A stretch of DNA of 64,000 nt from Ectopseudomonas toyotomiensis (GCF_900115695.1 NZ_FOXK01000006.1:310001-374000), one strand, 5' to 3'; positions 51,985-61,032 are shown, counted from the stretch's first letter. Made by a program: numbers and translations. The notes: a model not told the origin generated them from the letters alone.

Positions 51985-51997
51985 TGAACCATTTTCA
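51985..51997. promoter_or_regulatory. MetR binding site
   Basis: TGAACCATTTTCA is an exact match to the MetR consensus TGAA-N5-TTCA and lies in the divergent metE-metR region. It is likely used for metE activation and metR autoregulation. Confidence 0.8.
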
Positions 51998-52042
51998 TCC
52001 AGCCCTGGCATTGGATGAGCGAAACCTTCGTAGAGACCCGCC

Positions 52043-52960
52043 ATGCTCGAGCTGCGCCACCTGAAAACCCTGCACGCCCTGCGCGAAACCGACAGCCTGG
52101 TGGAAGCCGCCGAACGCCTGCACCTGACCCAGTCAGCGCTGTCGCACCAGTTCAAGGAGCTGGAAGAGCGCCTCGGCCTGCAGCTGTTCGTGCGCAAGAC
52201 CAAACCCGTGCGCTTCACCAGCGCCGGCCTGCGTCTGCTGCAACTGGCCGACGCCACCCTGCCCCTTCTGCGCGGCGCCGAGCGTGATTTGGCGCGCCTG
52301 GCCGGTGGCACCGCTGGCCGCTTGCACATGGCCATCGAGTGCCACAGCTGCTTCCAGTGGCTGATGCCGACCATCGACCAGTTTCGCGACGCCTGGCCGG
52401 AGGTGGAGCTGGACCTGGCCTCGGGCTTCTCCTTCGCCCCGCTGCCGGCCCTGGCCCGAGGCGATCTGGACCTGGTGGTGACTTCGGATCCCATCGAGCT
52501 GGCCGGCATCACCTATGTGCCACTGTTCACCTACGAGGCCATGCTCGCCGTCGCCAATCAGCACCGCCTGGCGCACAAGGCCTACATCCAGCCTCAGGAT
52601 TTGGCCACGGAAACCCTGATCACCTACCCGGTGGAACGCGACCGTCTGGATATCTTCACGCGTTTTCTCGAACCCAACGATATCGAGCCGGCCCAGGTGC
52701 GCACCTCCGAACTGACGGTGATGATGATGCAGCTGGTGGCCAGCGGCCGTGGCGTGTGTGGCCTGCCCAACTGGGCGCTGCACGAGTACAGCTCGCGCGG
52801 CTACGTCAGCGCCAAGCGCCTGGGCGAAAAAGGGCTGTTCGCCACGCTCTACGCGGCGATTCGCACCGATATGCTCGACGCGCCATTCATGCGCGACTTC
52901 CTGCTCACCGCCAAGGACACCTCCTTCGCCAGCCTCGAAGGCGTCAGCGTGGCGCGCTGA
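52043..52960 (+). CDS. metR: LysR-type regulator of methionine synthesis
   Basis: 305-aa LysR-family activator. The helix-turn-helix is at the N-terminus (MLELRHLKTLHALRETDSLVEAAERLHLTQSALSHQF), shown here only as the family-typical opening; MetR proteins begin MLE-hLk. The effector domain carries RLHMAIECHSCFQWL, a MetR-like segment. Homocysteine is the known co-effector of the family. It is divergent from metE with an exact MetR box in the shared region. Confidence 0.95.
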   Translation: MLELRHLKTLHALRETDSLVEAAERLHLTQSALSHQFKELEERLGLQLFVRKTKPVRFTSAGLRLLQLADATLPLLRGAERDLARLAGGTAGRLHMAIECHSCFQWLMPTIDQFRDAWPEVELDLASGFSFAPLPALARGDLDLVVTSDPIELAGITYVPLFTYEAMLAVANQHRLAHKAYIQPQDLATETLITYPVERDRLDIFTRFLEPNDIEPAQVRTSELTVMMMQLVASGRGVCGLPNWALHEYSSRGYVSAKRLGEKGLFATLYAAIRTDMLDAPFMRDFLLTAKDTSFASLEGVSVAR

Positions 52961-53271
52961 GCGTCGCCACATGGGGCGGGGATCGAGCAAATGTCGTAGG
53001 GCGGGTTAGCCGCCTGCCACCTTCCGCAATCCCCCCTGCAATGTCTGTCGCGGCGTAACCCGCCATCGGCGCAACGCGTTTCATCGCCTGGGGGTTAGAA
53101 GCTTCGCCCCGGGGCGGGGTTCCTACACTCATGTATCCCCTGAGGCCGCCGCGCCTCACGGCGAATGAGGAGTGAACGGCTACCCGCCAATTGCCTTGTT
53201 ACAACTCCCGTCTTGCCGCATCGTGACCAACAGTCATAGAATGACCACCGGTCACGAAAACCGGAACCGTC
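52961..53271. other. Intergenic region metR / tetR with inverted repeats and operator
   Basis: No gene seen in 311 bp. It holds a repeat pair (GGCGGGTTA at 53000-53008, TAACCCGCC at 53056-53064), typical of pseudomonad intergenic repeats, and a 12-bp palindrome CGCCCCGGGGCG at 53105-53116 that may stop metR transcription. The operator described separately lies at 53224-53254. Confidence 0.65.
53224..53254. promoter_or_regulatory. Tandem TetR-type operator
   Basis: Two similar 13-bp palindromic sites, TGACCAACAGTCA (53224-53236) and TGACCACCGGTCA (53242-53254), are 18 bp apart and end 17 bp before the tetR start. They suit binding of two repressor dimers on one promoter. Confidence 0.72.
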
Positions 53272-53928
53272 ATGCGCTACCAGGATCAACTCTTCCAGCA
53301 ACGGGAAAACGCCCTGCTGCAATCCGCTCGCCAGCTGTTTCAGGAGCAATCCTGGGATCGCGTCACCATCGCCGAAGTGGCGCGTCACGCCGGCATCGGC
53401 AAGGGCACGGTGTACAAGCACTTTTCCAGCAAGGAGGCGCTCTACGCGCGTCTGGTGCTGGACTGCTCGCGCCAGCATCTGAGCGAACTGCGTGAGACCG
53501 CAAACCAGGCGCCGCCTCGCGAAGCCATGCGCCATGTGATTCGTCGCGCCTTCGAACAACTGCTGGCCGACCCACTGCAAGCCCAACTCTGCCTGCTGTG
53601 CGACCGCCCCGCCTTCCAGGAACGCCTGGACGCGCCCTACCGTGAACAGTTCCTCGAGCTGGAAGGTCAGTACATGGCGCTGTTCAACCAACTGCTGCAA
53701 GGCAGCTTCAGCGAACTGCAACTCTCCCCCACTGATTGCCAACGCCTGCTGTGGGGTGTGGAGGCTTGCGTCAACGGCGTGATGGCCCGTATCGCCTCCG
53801 GCGGCTTCGCCCATTGGGCCGAACCCATCGAGCTGGACGCCTATTTCCAGCGCGTCACCGATTTCATCATTGCCGGCCTGCAAGGCCAGGCCGCCGCGCT
53901 GCACGCAGCGCCTGTACTCAGCGAGTAA
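53272..53928 (+). CDS. TetR-family repressor of the RND operon
   Basis: 218-aa transcriptional regulator. The N-terminal DNA-binding domain is typical (VTIAEVARHAGIGKGTVYKHF). The C-terminal ligand domain shows no recognisable specificity. It is the first gene of a three-gene operon with a membrane-fusion protein (6 bp gap) and an RND pump, so it most likely represses the operon through the tandem operator upstream. Confidence 0.9.
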   Translation: MRYQDQLFQQRENALLQSARQLFQEQSWDRVTIAEVARHAGIGKGTVYKHFSSKEALYARLVLDCSRQHLSELRETANQAPPREAMRHVIRRAFEQLLADPLQAQLCLLCDRPAFQERLDAPYREQFLELEGQYMALFNQLLQGSFSELQLSPTDCQRLLWGVEACVNGVMARIASGGFAHWAEPIELDAYFQRVTDFIIAGLQGQAAALHAAPVLSE

Positions 53929-53934
53929 ACCCAC

Positions 53935-55017
53935 ATGTTCGCCCAACTCAGCAAGCGTCCCTGGATCATCGCCGTCGTCATCGCCGTCCTGCTGCTGGCC
54001 TGGCTGTTCAGCGGCGATCGTTTCGTCGCTCGCGACTATGTCGAGCCCGACCAACCCGCCACCACCAACGATCTGGCACGCGTCGAAATTCAATGGCTGG
54101 AAGCGCAACCCATGCAGCGCCAGCATGTGGTGCAGGGGCAGATCGAAGCCTGGCGCCGCGTGGAACTGCGCGCCCAGGTCAGTGGCAGCGTGCAGAACCT
54201 GGATCAGGACAAGGGCAACCGCGTCGCGGCCGATCAGTTGCTGCTGAGCATTTCGCCTGACGACCGCCCAGCCCAGGTCGCGCGCAGCGAGGCCGATGTG
54301 CGCCAGCGCCAGAGCGACGTCACTGCCGCCAAGCGCCTGCGCGAACGCAGCCTGGTGTCGGCCAACGAGCTGATGCGCCTGGAAAGCGAACTGGCCAAGG
54401 CCCGCGCCGAACTCGACAGCGCCCGCCTGCAGCAGCGCAACACCAAGATCAAGGCACCGTTTGCCGGTATCTACGACCAGCGCATGGTCGAACTGGGCGA
54501 TTTCGTCCAGCCCGGCCAGAGCCTGCTGACCCTGGTGGATATCGACCGCCTCAAGGTCAGCGCGCAGATCGCCCAGCAGCAGGTCACCCAGCTCGAACTG
54601 GGCCAACCGGTAAAAGTTGAACTGCTCGACGGCCGCACGCTGCAAGGTGAACTGCACTTTATCGCCGCCGCCGCCGACCCCGGCTCGCGCAGCTTCCGCA
54701 TCGAGGTCAAGGTGGACAACCCGGACGGCCTGCGTCTGGCCGGCGCCAGCGCCACCCTGCACATCCAGACCGGCGAAGCCATGGCCCATCGCCTGTCCCC
54801 TGCCCTGCTCAGCCTGGACGAAACCGGCCGCCACGGCGTCAAGTGGGTCAACGAGGCGCAGCGCGTGGAGTTCACCCCAGTGCAACTGATCAGCGTCGAC
54901 AACCAGGGCGCCTGGGTCAGCGGCCTGCCGCCGAAGGTGGCGTTGATCACCCTCGGCCAGGGCTTCGTCCAGCCCGGTCAGCAGGTACGCACGCAACTCG
55001 CGGCCGAGGGCAGTTGA
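53935..55017 (+). CDS. RND efflux periplasmic adaptor (membrane fusion protein)
   Basis: 360-aa HlyD/AcrA-type adaptor. An N-terminal membrane anchor (IIAVVIAVLLLAWLF) without a lipobox is followed by a barrel-sandwich/lipoyl half (LRAQVSGSVQNLDQDKGNRV), a coiled-coil hairpin (about residues 115-165), the second lipoyl half (IKAPFAGIYDQRMVELGDFV) and a beta-barrel. It links the inner-membrane pump to an outer-membrane channel. Start one base after its neighbour's context allows: the RND ATG is 2 bp after its stop. No outer-membrane factor is encoded here, so a shared TolC/OprM-type channel is likely. Confidence 0.9.
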   Translation: MFAQLSKRPWIIAVVIAVLLLAWLFSGDRFVARDYVEPDQPATTNDLARVEIQWLEAQPMQRQHVVQGQIEAWRRVELRAQVSGSVQNLDQDKGNRVAADQLLLSISPDDRPAQVARSEADVRQRQSDVTAAKRLRERSLVSANELMRLESELAKARAELDSARLQQRNTKIKAPFAGIYDQRMVELGDFVQPGQSLLTLVDIDRLKVSAQIAQQQVTQLELGQPVKVELLDGRTLQGELHFIAAAADPGSRSFRIEVKVDNPDGLRLAGASATLHIQTGEAMAHRLSPALLSLDETGRHGVKWVNEAQRVEFTPVQLISVDNQGAWVSGLPPKVALITLGQGFVQPGQQVRTQLAAEGS

Positions 55018-55018
55018 G

Positions 55019-58000
55019 ATGCACGCACTGATCGCTGCCGCACTCGACCGTAGCCGTACCACCATCCTGGTCCTGCTGTTCCTGCTCTGCGGCGGGCTGG
55101 TGGCCTACATCGCCATGCCCAAGGAATCCAACCCGGACGTAGTCATTCCCATCATCTATGTTTCGGTGACCCTCGAAGGCATCAGCCCGGAAGACGGCGA
55201 GCGCCTGCTGGTGCGCCCCCTGGAGCAGGAGTTGCGCAGCCTGGAGGGCGTCAAGGAAATGCGCTCGGTATCCAGCGAAGGACACGCCTCGGTGACCCTG
55301 GAGTTCGACGCCGGCTTCGACGCCAAGGTGGCACTGGCCGACGTGCGCGAGAAGGTCGATACCGCCCGAAGCAAGCTGCCTGAAGAGGCCGACGAGCCGA
55401 CTGTCACCGAGGTCAACGTGGCGCTGTTCCCGGTCTTGTCGGTGGGGCTGTCCGGGCCGATTGCCGAGACCGAGCTGGTGTACATCGCCCGGCGCCTGAA
55501 GGAGAACATCGAAGGCATCGCCGAAGTGCTGTCGGTGGAGATCGGCGGTGACCGCGAAGACCTGCTGGAAATCGTCGTCGACCCGCAGGTACTCGACAGC
55601 TACGGCATCGACTACAACGAGCTGTTCAATCTGGTCAGCCGCAACAACCGCCTGGTCGCTGCCGGCAGCCTGGATACCGGCGCAGGCCGCATGAGCATGA
55701 AGGTGCCCGGCGTTATCGAAGACCTTGAAGACGTGATGCGCATGCCGATCAAGGTGGTCGGTGACAGCGTGGTCACCTTCGCCGACGTCGCCACCATTCG
55801 CCGCACCTTCAAGGACCCCACCGGCTTCGCCCGCATCAACGGCCAGCCGGCCATCGTGCTGGAAGTGGCCAAGCGCAGCGGCGCCAACATCATCGAGACC
55901 ATCGACCAGGTCAAGGCGCTGATGGAGCAGGCCAAACCCCTGCTGCCGCCGGGCGTTGAAGTCAGCTACATCATGGATCAGTCGCAGGAAGTGCAGAGCA
56001 TGCTCGGCGACCTGCTCAACAACGTACTCACCGCCATCGTTCTAGTGCTGATCCTGGTGGTGGCGAGCATGGGCATGCGTTCGGCGCTGCTGGTCGGCCT
56101 GACCATTCCCGGCGCCTTCCTCAGCGGCATCCTGCTGATCTGGATGCTCGGCTTCACCCTCAACATCGTCGTGCTGTTCAGCCTGATCCTGGTGGCCGGC
56201 ATGCTGGTCGACGGCGCCATCGTCGTCTCCGAGCTGGCCGACCGCTACCTGCATCAGGGGCAGACGCCCCGTCAGGCCTGGGCCAACGCGGCCACGCGGA
56301 TGGCCTGGCCGGTGATCGCCTCCACCGCCACCACCCTGGTGGTGTTCCTGCCGCTGCTGTTCTGGCCCGGGGTGGTCGGCCAGTTCATGAAGTACCTGCC
56401 GGCCACGGTGATTCTCTGCCTGCTGGCCTCGCTGGCCATGGCCCTGATATTTCTGCCGGTGCTCGGCGCCGTCACCGGCGGTCAGGCACGCCCACAGGCC
56501 CCCAGCGCCAGCCGCGCCGGCAACGCCTACCGCAATCTGCTGGTGGTGCTGCTCAAGCGCCCGGGCCTGACCCTGCTCGGCATGCTGGCGCTGATCGCGC
56601 TGATCTACGTCGGCTATGGCCGCTTCAATCATGGCGTGGAGTTCTTCCCCGACGTCGAGCCGGAAAGCGCGCAGATCTGGCTGCGCGCACGCGGCGATCT
56701 ATCTGTGCAGGAGAAGGACGCCCTGCTCCAGCAGGTGGAAAAGCAAGTAATCGGCATGCGTGAGGTAAAAGCGCTGTATGCGCGCTCCCTGGCCCAGCCG
56801 GAAGGCCAGCAAGGCCAGCTCGGCGCAGACGTGATCGGCACCCTGCAATTCCAGTTCGTCGACTGGCACCAGCGCCGCCCGGCCAAGGACATCCTCGCCG
56901 AAATGAGCCAGCGCACCGCCGGTATTCCCGGCGTGGTGCTGGAGTTCCGCAAGCAGGAACAAGGCCCCACCGACGGCAAGCCGGTGAAACTGCAGATCAG
57001 CTCGCTGGACCCGGCACTGGGCGAGCAGTGGGTCGAGCGTATCCGCGGGGAAATGACGCGGCTCGGCGGCTTCGCCGATATCGAGGACGACCGCGCCCTG
57101 CCCGGCATCGAATGGCGGATCAAGGTCGACCGCGAGGCCGCCGCGCGCTTCGGCGCGGACGTACTCAGCGTCGGCAACGCGGTGCAGATGATCACCAACG
57201 GCCTGAAACTGGCGACCTACCGCCCCGAGGATGCCACCGACGAAGTGGACATCCGTGTGCGCCTGCCCGGTAACTGGCGCTCGCTCGACCAGCTCGGCCG
57301 CCTGACGCTCAACACAGCGGCCGGCCAGGTACCGCTGAGCAACTTCGTCGACCTGCAGCCTGCGCCCAAGGTCGGCACCCTGCGCCGCGTCGATGGTGAC
57401 CGCACCATCACCCTGCAGGCCGACCTGGCCGAAGGTGCGCGCCTGGACGAACGCCTCAAGGCGTTGCGCGAAGCGCTCGGCGATGTACCGGCCGAGGTCA
57501 AGGTGACGTTCGCCGGCGAGGATGCCGACCAGCGCGAGGCGGCCACCTTCCTGATGTCCGCCTTCGTCGTCGCCATCTTCCTCATGGCGATTATCCTGGT
57601 GACACAGTTCAACAGCCTCTACCAGGCGGCGCTGGTGCTGTCAGCCATCGTCCTCTCCACCGCCGGCGTGCTGATGGGTCTGCTGGTCAATGGTCAATCG
57701 TTCGGCATCGTCATGGTCGGCATGGGCCTGATCGCCCTGGCCGGCATCGTGGTGAACAACAACATCATCCTGATCGACACCTACAACCAGTTGCGTCGCC
57801 AGGGCCTGGAACCGCGTGAAGCGGCGCTGGAAACCGGTAGCCTGCGCCTGCGTCCAGTGTTGCTGACGGCCGTGACCACCATCCTCGGCCTGATGCCTAT
57901 GGTGCTCAGCATCAACGTCGACCTGGTGACCCCGAGCCTCGGCTTCGGCGCCCCCTCGACACAGTGGTGGACGCAGCTATCCAGCGCCATCGCTGGCGGC

Positions 58001-58174
58001 CTGGCCTTCGCCACGGTGCTGACCCTGCTGCTGACGCCCTGCATGCTGGTGCTCGGCGCCCGCTTCGAGCGGCGTCCACCGCCGCTGGAGACCTACGACA
58101 CCGACCTGCTCGACCTGCCGGAGCACCTGATCGCCACCAAGCCCGACAGGACGCACCTACAGCGCAGCGACTGA
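55019..58174 (+). CDS. RND-family efflux pump (inner membrane)
   Basis: 1051-aa resistance-nodulation-division transporter of AcrB-like topology: TM1 near residue 15-30, a large porter loop, TM2-6 at about 335-490, a second loop, and TM7-12 at about 850-1020. In TM4 the usual proton-relay Asp pair is replaced by VDG (D398-G399, [16 protein letters not shown]), so only one Asp is kept; this is seen in some less-studied RND groups. Proton-driven efflux is likely, but the substrate is unknown. It is encoded with an adaptor and a TetR regulator, and a strong terminator follows at 58318. Confidence 0.9.
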   Translation: MHALIAAALDRSRTTILVLLFLLCGGLVAYIAMPKESNPDVVIPIIYVSVTLEGISPEDGERLLVRPLEQELRSLEGVKEMRSVSSEGHASVTLEFDAGFDAKVALADVREKVDTARSKLPEEADEPTVTEVNVALFPVLSVGLSGPIAETELVYIARRLKENIEGIAEVLSVEIGGDREDLLEIVVDPQVLDSYGIDYNELFNLVSRNNRLVAAGSLDTGAGRMSMKVPGVIEDLEDVMRMPIKVVGDSVVTFADVATIRRTFKDPTGFARINGQPAIVLEVAKRSGANIIETIDQVKALMEQAKPLLPPGVEVSYIMDQSQEVQSMLGDLLNNVLTAIVLVLILVVASMGMRSALLVGLTIPGAFLSGILLIWMLGFTLNIVVLFSLILVAGMLVDGAIVVSELADRYLHQGQTPRQAWANAATRMAWPVIASTATTLVVFLPLLFWPGVVGQFMKYLPATVILCLLASLAMALIFLPVLGAVTGGQARPQAPSASRAGNAYRNLLVVLLKRPGLTLLGMLALIALIYVGYGRFNHGVEFFPDVEPESAQIWLRARGDLSVQEKDALLQQVEKQVIGMREVKALYARSLAQPEGQQGQLGADVIGTLQFQFVDWHQRRPAKDILAEMSQRTAGIPGVVLEFRKQEQGPTDGKPVKLQISSLDPALGEQWVERIRGEMTRLGGFADIEDDRALPGIEWRIKVDREAAARFGADVLSVGNAVQMITNGLKLATYRPEDATDEVDIRVRLPGNWRSLDQLGRLTLNTAAGQVPLSNFVDLQPAPKVGTLRRVDGDRTITLQADLAEGARLDERLKALREALGDVPAEVKVTFAGEDADQREAATFLMSAFVVAIFLMAIILVTQFNSLYQAALVLSAIVLSTAGVLMGLLVNGQSFGIVMVGMGLIALAGIVVNNNIILIDTYNQLRRQGLEPREAALETGSLRLRPVLLTAVTTILGLMPMVLSINVDLVTPSLGFGAPSTQWWTQLSSAIAGGLAFATVLTLLLTPCMLVLGARFERRPPPLETYDTDLLDLPEHLIATKPDRTHLQRSD

Positions 58175-58317
58175 TACTGGAGTCCGCCTGGCAGGGGCAA
58201 CATGGCAAAACGCCAGATATCGCCTAGGCTAACCAACAACGGTGCTTAGGGCGGGAATGGAAAGGCAGCAGGGATGCTTTTAACAGACAGCAGACGCGCA
58301 AGGCGTCTTGCAGAAAC

Positions 58318-58350
58318 GACAAAGCCCTCTCTCGGAGGGCTTTGTCTTTT
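58318..58350 (+). terminator. Strong intrinsic terminator of the RND operon
   Basis: GACAAAGCCCTC and GAGGGCTTTGTC form a perfect 12-bp stem around a 5-nt loop, followed by TTTT. Confidence 0.9.
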
Positions 58351-58386
58351 CCGCTCGCCTCGCATAGGCCAGCGCAAGCAATGAAC

Positions 58387-58447
58387 ACCGAGCTAACGAA
58401 GTGTATGGGGTCGGCATCCTGCCTGTTGATCACTTCGTTAGCCCGGT
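58387..58447. repeat. Long imperfect inverted repeat
   Basis: GCTAACGAAGTG (58392-58403) and CACTTCGTTAGC (58431-58442) pair perfectly across a 27-nt loop; beyond one A-C mismatch the stem continues for four more pairs. It stands at the edge of the accessory region. It resembles a recombination site in shape, but the 7-bp core sites of integron attC are not matched. Confidence 0.75.
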
Positions 58448-58672
58448 GACCGGAGAGTAGTTCAGGCGGTGGCGTTGTGCCAAGCCTCAATTACGCGGCG
58501 TGTTTCACAGAGCGGAGTGCTCCCCTGGCAGCTCTGGCACTTCGAACTTCCCCAGAATATTCGCGTGATGGCAAATATCGTGACGCTTGAAACTATCACT
58601 CACAACGCCCTGAGCTAGAGACAAAGATGATGACTCATGCTTTCCAGTGCAGCGAGCATTGCTTAGCATGCA

Positions 58673-58692
58673 TACAACGTATATACGTTGTA
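58673..58692. promoter_or_regulatory. Perfect palindrome upstream of antitoxin gene (likely operator)
   Basis: TACAACGTATATACGTTGTA is an exact 20-bp palindrome ending 28 bp before the antitoxin start. Ribbon-helix-helix antitoxins autoregulate through such sites; its AT-rich centre may overlap the promoter. Confidence 0.75.
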
Positions 58693-58720
58693 GTTACAAA
58701 TCGACCGATAGGTGACGACC

Positions 58721-58996
58721 ATGGCCAAAGAAGCCGTTTTCAACCTGAAGCTTGAGTCTGAACTGCGCGAAGACTTCATGGCAGCCGCTCAAGCGGCACA
58801 CCAGCCGGCCTCCCAGGTTATGCGCGACCTCATGCGCGACTACATTCGCCAGCAGCAACAGGCCAAAGAGCATGATGAGTTCGTGCAACGCAAGGTCGCT
58901 GCCGCCAGGGCATCGGTAGACGCTGGTCGTGGCCGCTCCGATGATGATGTAGAAGCTGAATTCGCCGCTCGCCGGGCCAAGGCTCTGGGTCACTGA
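58721..58996 (+). CDS. Ribbon-helix-helix antitoxin
   Basis: 91-aa protein with an N-terminal RHH-like fold (AVFNLKLESELREDFMAAA...ASQVMRDLMRDYI) and an acidic/basic C-terminal tail (RGRSDDDVEAEFAARRAK) expected to wrap the toxin. ATG 58721 with AGGTG upstream is preferred over the GTG at 58712. Its stop overlaps the toxin start (TGATG), the usual antitoxin-first arrangement. Confidence 0.85.
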   Translation: MAKEAVFNLKLESELREDFMAAAQAAHQPASQVMRDLMRDYIRQQQQAKEHDEFVQRKVAAARASVDAGRGRSDDDVEAEFAARRAKALGH

Positions 58997-59280
58997 TGCA
59001 GGTTATTTGGACACCTGAGGCCCTGCAGGACCGTCTGGATATCTGGGAATACATCGCCACTGAAAACCCTCGTGCTGCCGTACATATGGACGAGCTATTC
59101 AGTGCTGCTGCCGCCAGTCTGGCTGACTTTCCAGATAAGGGCAGGCTGGGAACGGTAGTAGGTACTCGCGAGCTGATCCCCCACGAAAACTACCACCTCG
59201 TCTATCAGGCTGAGCATGATGCGGTCTGGATTCTTGCCCTGGCGCACGTCGCCAGGATGTGGCCACCGGTTCAGAGCTAG
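58996..59280 (+). CDS. RelE/ParE-family toxin
   Basis: 94-aa toxin with the superfamily pattern: VIWTPEALQDRLDIWEYIA at the N-terminus, ADFPDKGRLGTVVGTRELI in the middle and NYHLVYQAEHDAVWILALAH near the C-terminus. Members act either as ribosome-dependent mRNA nucleases (RelE) or gyrase poisons (ParE); the sequence alone does not decide which. Translationally coupled to the antitoxin. Confidence 0.88.
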   Translation: MQVIWTPEALQDRLDIWEYIATENPRAAVHMDELFSAAAASLADFPDKGRLGTVVGTRELIPHENYHLVYQAEHDAVWILALAHVARMWPPVQS

Positions 59281-59305
59281 CTGCAGTCCCCAGCCGCTTT
59301 CTATA

Positions 59306-59406
59306 CTTCTTCGACACCTTGCATGCCGTAGAAAGCAAAAACCCCCGAAGCTCTGGGAGCTTCAGGGGCTTTGGCTTGGATATGGCGGGAAGATAGGGAT
59401 TTGAAC
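59306..59406. repeat. Left attachment-like copy of tRNA-Ser 3' end plus terminator
   Basis: This segment is a diverged copy of 60784-60885. It includes a cttcttcgacac motif, a terminator-like hairpin at 59342-59368 and, at 59380-59406, a 27-bp perfect match to 60859-60885, the 3' end of tRNA-Ser. This is the footprint of site-specific integration into a tRNA gene. Confidence 0.85.
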
Positions 59407-59408
59407 GC

Positions 59409-60119
59409 TGCTTACTGCACGCCCACACCGCTCCAAGCACAGCTACAGGTGCCAACCCTAAGACCTTAAACAATCGCCTCGGCTACCTGCGCTCCGTCTT
59501 CAACGTGCTGCATCAGCTAGGCGATATTGACTATGCGAACCCGCTGGCGCGCGTCCGCCCTCTCCGCCTGCAGGAAAAGGAACTTTCGTACCTGACAGAT
59601 GAGCAAGTTACGCACCTTTTCCAGACCATCCATGATCGATGCAAGACACCTCACGTCGCCATGGTTGCGGCTATTTGCTTAGCTACTGGGGCACGCTGGG
59701 GAGAAGCACAGGCACTAACACCGGGCAGGGTCAGAGGTGGGCTGGTCACATTCATCAACACCAAAGGCAAGCGTGTTAGGGCCGTTCCGATAGACGCCAC
59801 GCTAGAAGCTCGAATTCAAGACCACTTTAAGCGGCACGGCTTGTTCAGCAACTGCCTCAACAGCTTTGACAAGACCCTCGGCGCATCAAAAATACCTATG
59901 CCTGCTGGCCAGTCATCCCACGTGCTGCGGCATACATTCGCCAGTCGTTTCGTGATGAACGGTGGAAACATACTGACCTTGCAGAAGATCCTGGGTCACA
60001 CGTCACTGGCCATGACAATGCGCTACGCACACTTGGCACCGGATCATTTGCAGGATGCTCTGCGCTTTGGGCCTATTGCTGATTTTGAACAGTTTTTCAG
60101 AGAGTGGCCGAGCGCTTAG
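59409..60119 (+). pseudogene. Tyrosine integrase, 5'-truncated
   Basis: Phage-type integrase fragment. Open from 59409, with GTG 59505 as first usable start (204 aa). The catalytic domain is complete: first Arg in ATGARWGEAQAL, H-x-x-R in SHVLRHTFASRF, then LGHTSLAMTMRYAHL with the second His and the Tyr nucleophile. Upstream of 59505 the frame still reads like the core-binding domain (NNRLGYLRSVFNVLHQL), but it runs into the duplicated tRNA end at 59406, so the N-terminal domain has been lost. It is probably non-functional. It is the remnant of the element that used tRNA-Ser as its target. Its stop overlaps that of the convergent gene. Confidence 0.85.
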
Positions 60120-60661
60120 GGTTTTTGCGCACGTTTAGCCCCTTCTTTGAACGCTTCTTTGAATGCCTCTGCCATCAAGCCTGAGCAAACCAAAATACCG
60201 GCACCTTTAGAAAGGCACTCATAATTTTTCTGATCCTCGCCTGAGCTTGTAATGCAGTCCTGCATGGTTATCTGCTTATTAACGTCATCCAGACCTTTTA
60301 TGCCTTTGTCATACTCAGCTGCTGATGCCTGTCCGGATTGCTTCTTCTCTCTCGCAATGCCCTTCAGGTTATCGATATCGATAGCAGTCCAACGCATAGC
60401 GCTGCTGCACATTTCTTTTTTCGATGACTGAGCTGAGGCAGTGGGTTTGCTTTCTGAAGACGCAGCTTCCGTCTGCGTAGCAGGTCGATCGTCACCAACA
60501 TAGCCTTGGTTGATCTTTACCGGCTCGACGTTTGGCTGGGCAACTGGGGGCTGGGTGCTGAAGTGTTTTTGGCCTTTCTCATCAACCCATTGGTAGATCT
60601 GAGCTTGGGCTGTCGTAGCCGCACACAGAAGCAAAAGAGGAAGCAGTTTGCGACAGAGCAT
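60116..60661 (-). CDS. DUF4124-domain exported protein
   Basis: 181-aa protein with a signal peptide (LLPLLLLCAATTAQA) and an N-terminal DUF4124 motif QIYQWVDEKGQKHFSTQPP. The rest is a Ser/Thr-rich linker and a Cys-containing C-terminal part (four Cys: MCSSAM, QDCITS, YECLSK, LVCSGL) that could form disulfides. Function is unknown. It lies inside the element remnant, so it is probably cargo or captured DNA. Confidence 0.75.
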   Translation of the reverse strand: MLCRKLLPLLLLCAATTAQAQIYQWVDEKGQKHFSTQPPVAQPNVEPVKINQGYVGDDRPATQTEAASSESKPTASAQSSKKEMCSSAMRWTAIDIDNLKGIAREKKQSGQASAAEYDKGIKGLDDVNKQITMQDCITSSGEDQKNYECLSKGAGILVCSGLMAEAFKEAFKEGAKRAQKP

Positions 60662-60783
60662 CCGTAAGTCCTTTTATGATGAGTAGGGACAATCTAGAGA
60701 TTCGACATCCGGCGGCCAAGCATCCTACAGGTCGTTTACCTGTTCAATCTCAGGCAGACATTTTACCTGCTCTCGCTTTCGAC

Positions 60784-60885
60784 ACTTCTTCGACACTTGC
60801 CCAGCCTGAAACGAAAAAGCCCCCGAAACTCTATGAATTTCAGGGGCTTAGACTTGCAATATGGCGGGAAGATAGGGATTTGAAC
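60784..60885. repeat. Right copy of the attachment-site duplication
   Basis: Partner of 59306-59406. The part 60859-60885 overlaps the 3' end of tRNA-Ser and matches the left copy exactly for 27 bp; the remainder is diverged but aligned. Confidence 0.85.
60814..60849 (-). terminator. Intrinsic terminator of tRNA-Ser
   Basis: AAGCCCC-GAAA pairs with TTTC-GGGGCTT with one C-A mismatch, and on the minus strand a T-run follows. It lies just downstream of tRNA-Ser. Confidence 0.75.
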
Positions 60886-60951
60886 CCTAGGTGCCATTGC
60901 TGACACAACGGATTTCGAATCCGTCCCGTTCGACCACTCCGGCATCTTCCC
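60862..60951 (-). tRNA. tRNA-Ser (anticodon CGA)
   Basis: Complete class II tRNA: acceptor GGGAAGA/TCTTCCC, anticodon stem ACGGA/TCCGT with loop TTCGAAA giving CGA, a long variable arm, T arm GGGTTCAAATCCC, discriminator G and encoded CCA. It reads Ser codon UCG and is the integration target described above. Confidence 0.96.
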
Positions 60952-61032
60952 AAGCGGCGCGAATCATAACAGCTGAATGCGCTTTGGCGAAGCTTATTTT
61001 GAAAATTTTTCGTGTTCTATCAGGCGCTTGTG

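Larger units (their letters stand above)
58175..58720. other. Intergenic region, no protein gene called
   Basis: A 546-bp region between the RND pump and the toxin-antitoxin pair. It contains the RND terminator, a long inverted repeat and the antitoxin operator, annotated separately. An 88-codon minus-strand frame (58224-58490) overlaps the terminator and the repeat and has no family-like sequence. Confidence 0.6.

Noticed and set aside
58387..58447. Integron attC site
   Set aside because: The shape is similar, but the terminal 7-bp core sites do not fit RYYYAAC/GTTRRRY and no integron integrase is present.
59099..59473. 124-codon minus-strand frame over the toxin 3' end and left attachment copy
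   Set aside because: It is an antisense shadow crossing the repeat and terminator; no family-like sequence.
60676..60903. 75-codon plus-strand frame beside tRNA-Ser
   Set aside because: It reads through the terminator and into the tRNA gene on the opposite strand; it is not a protein gene.
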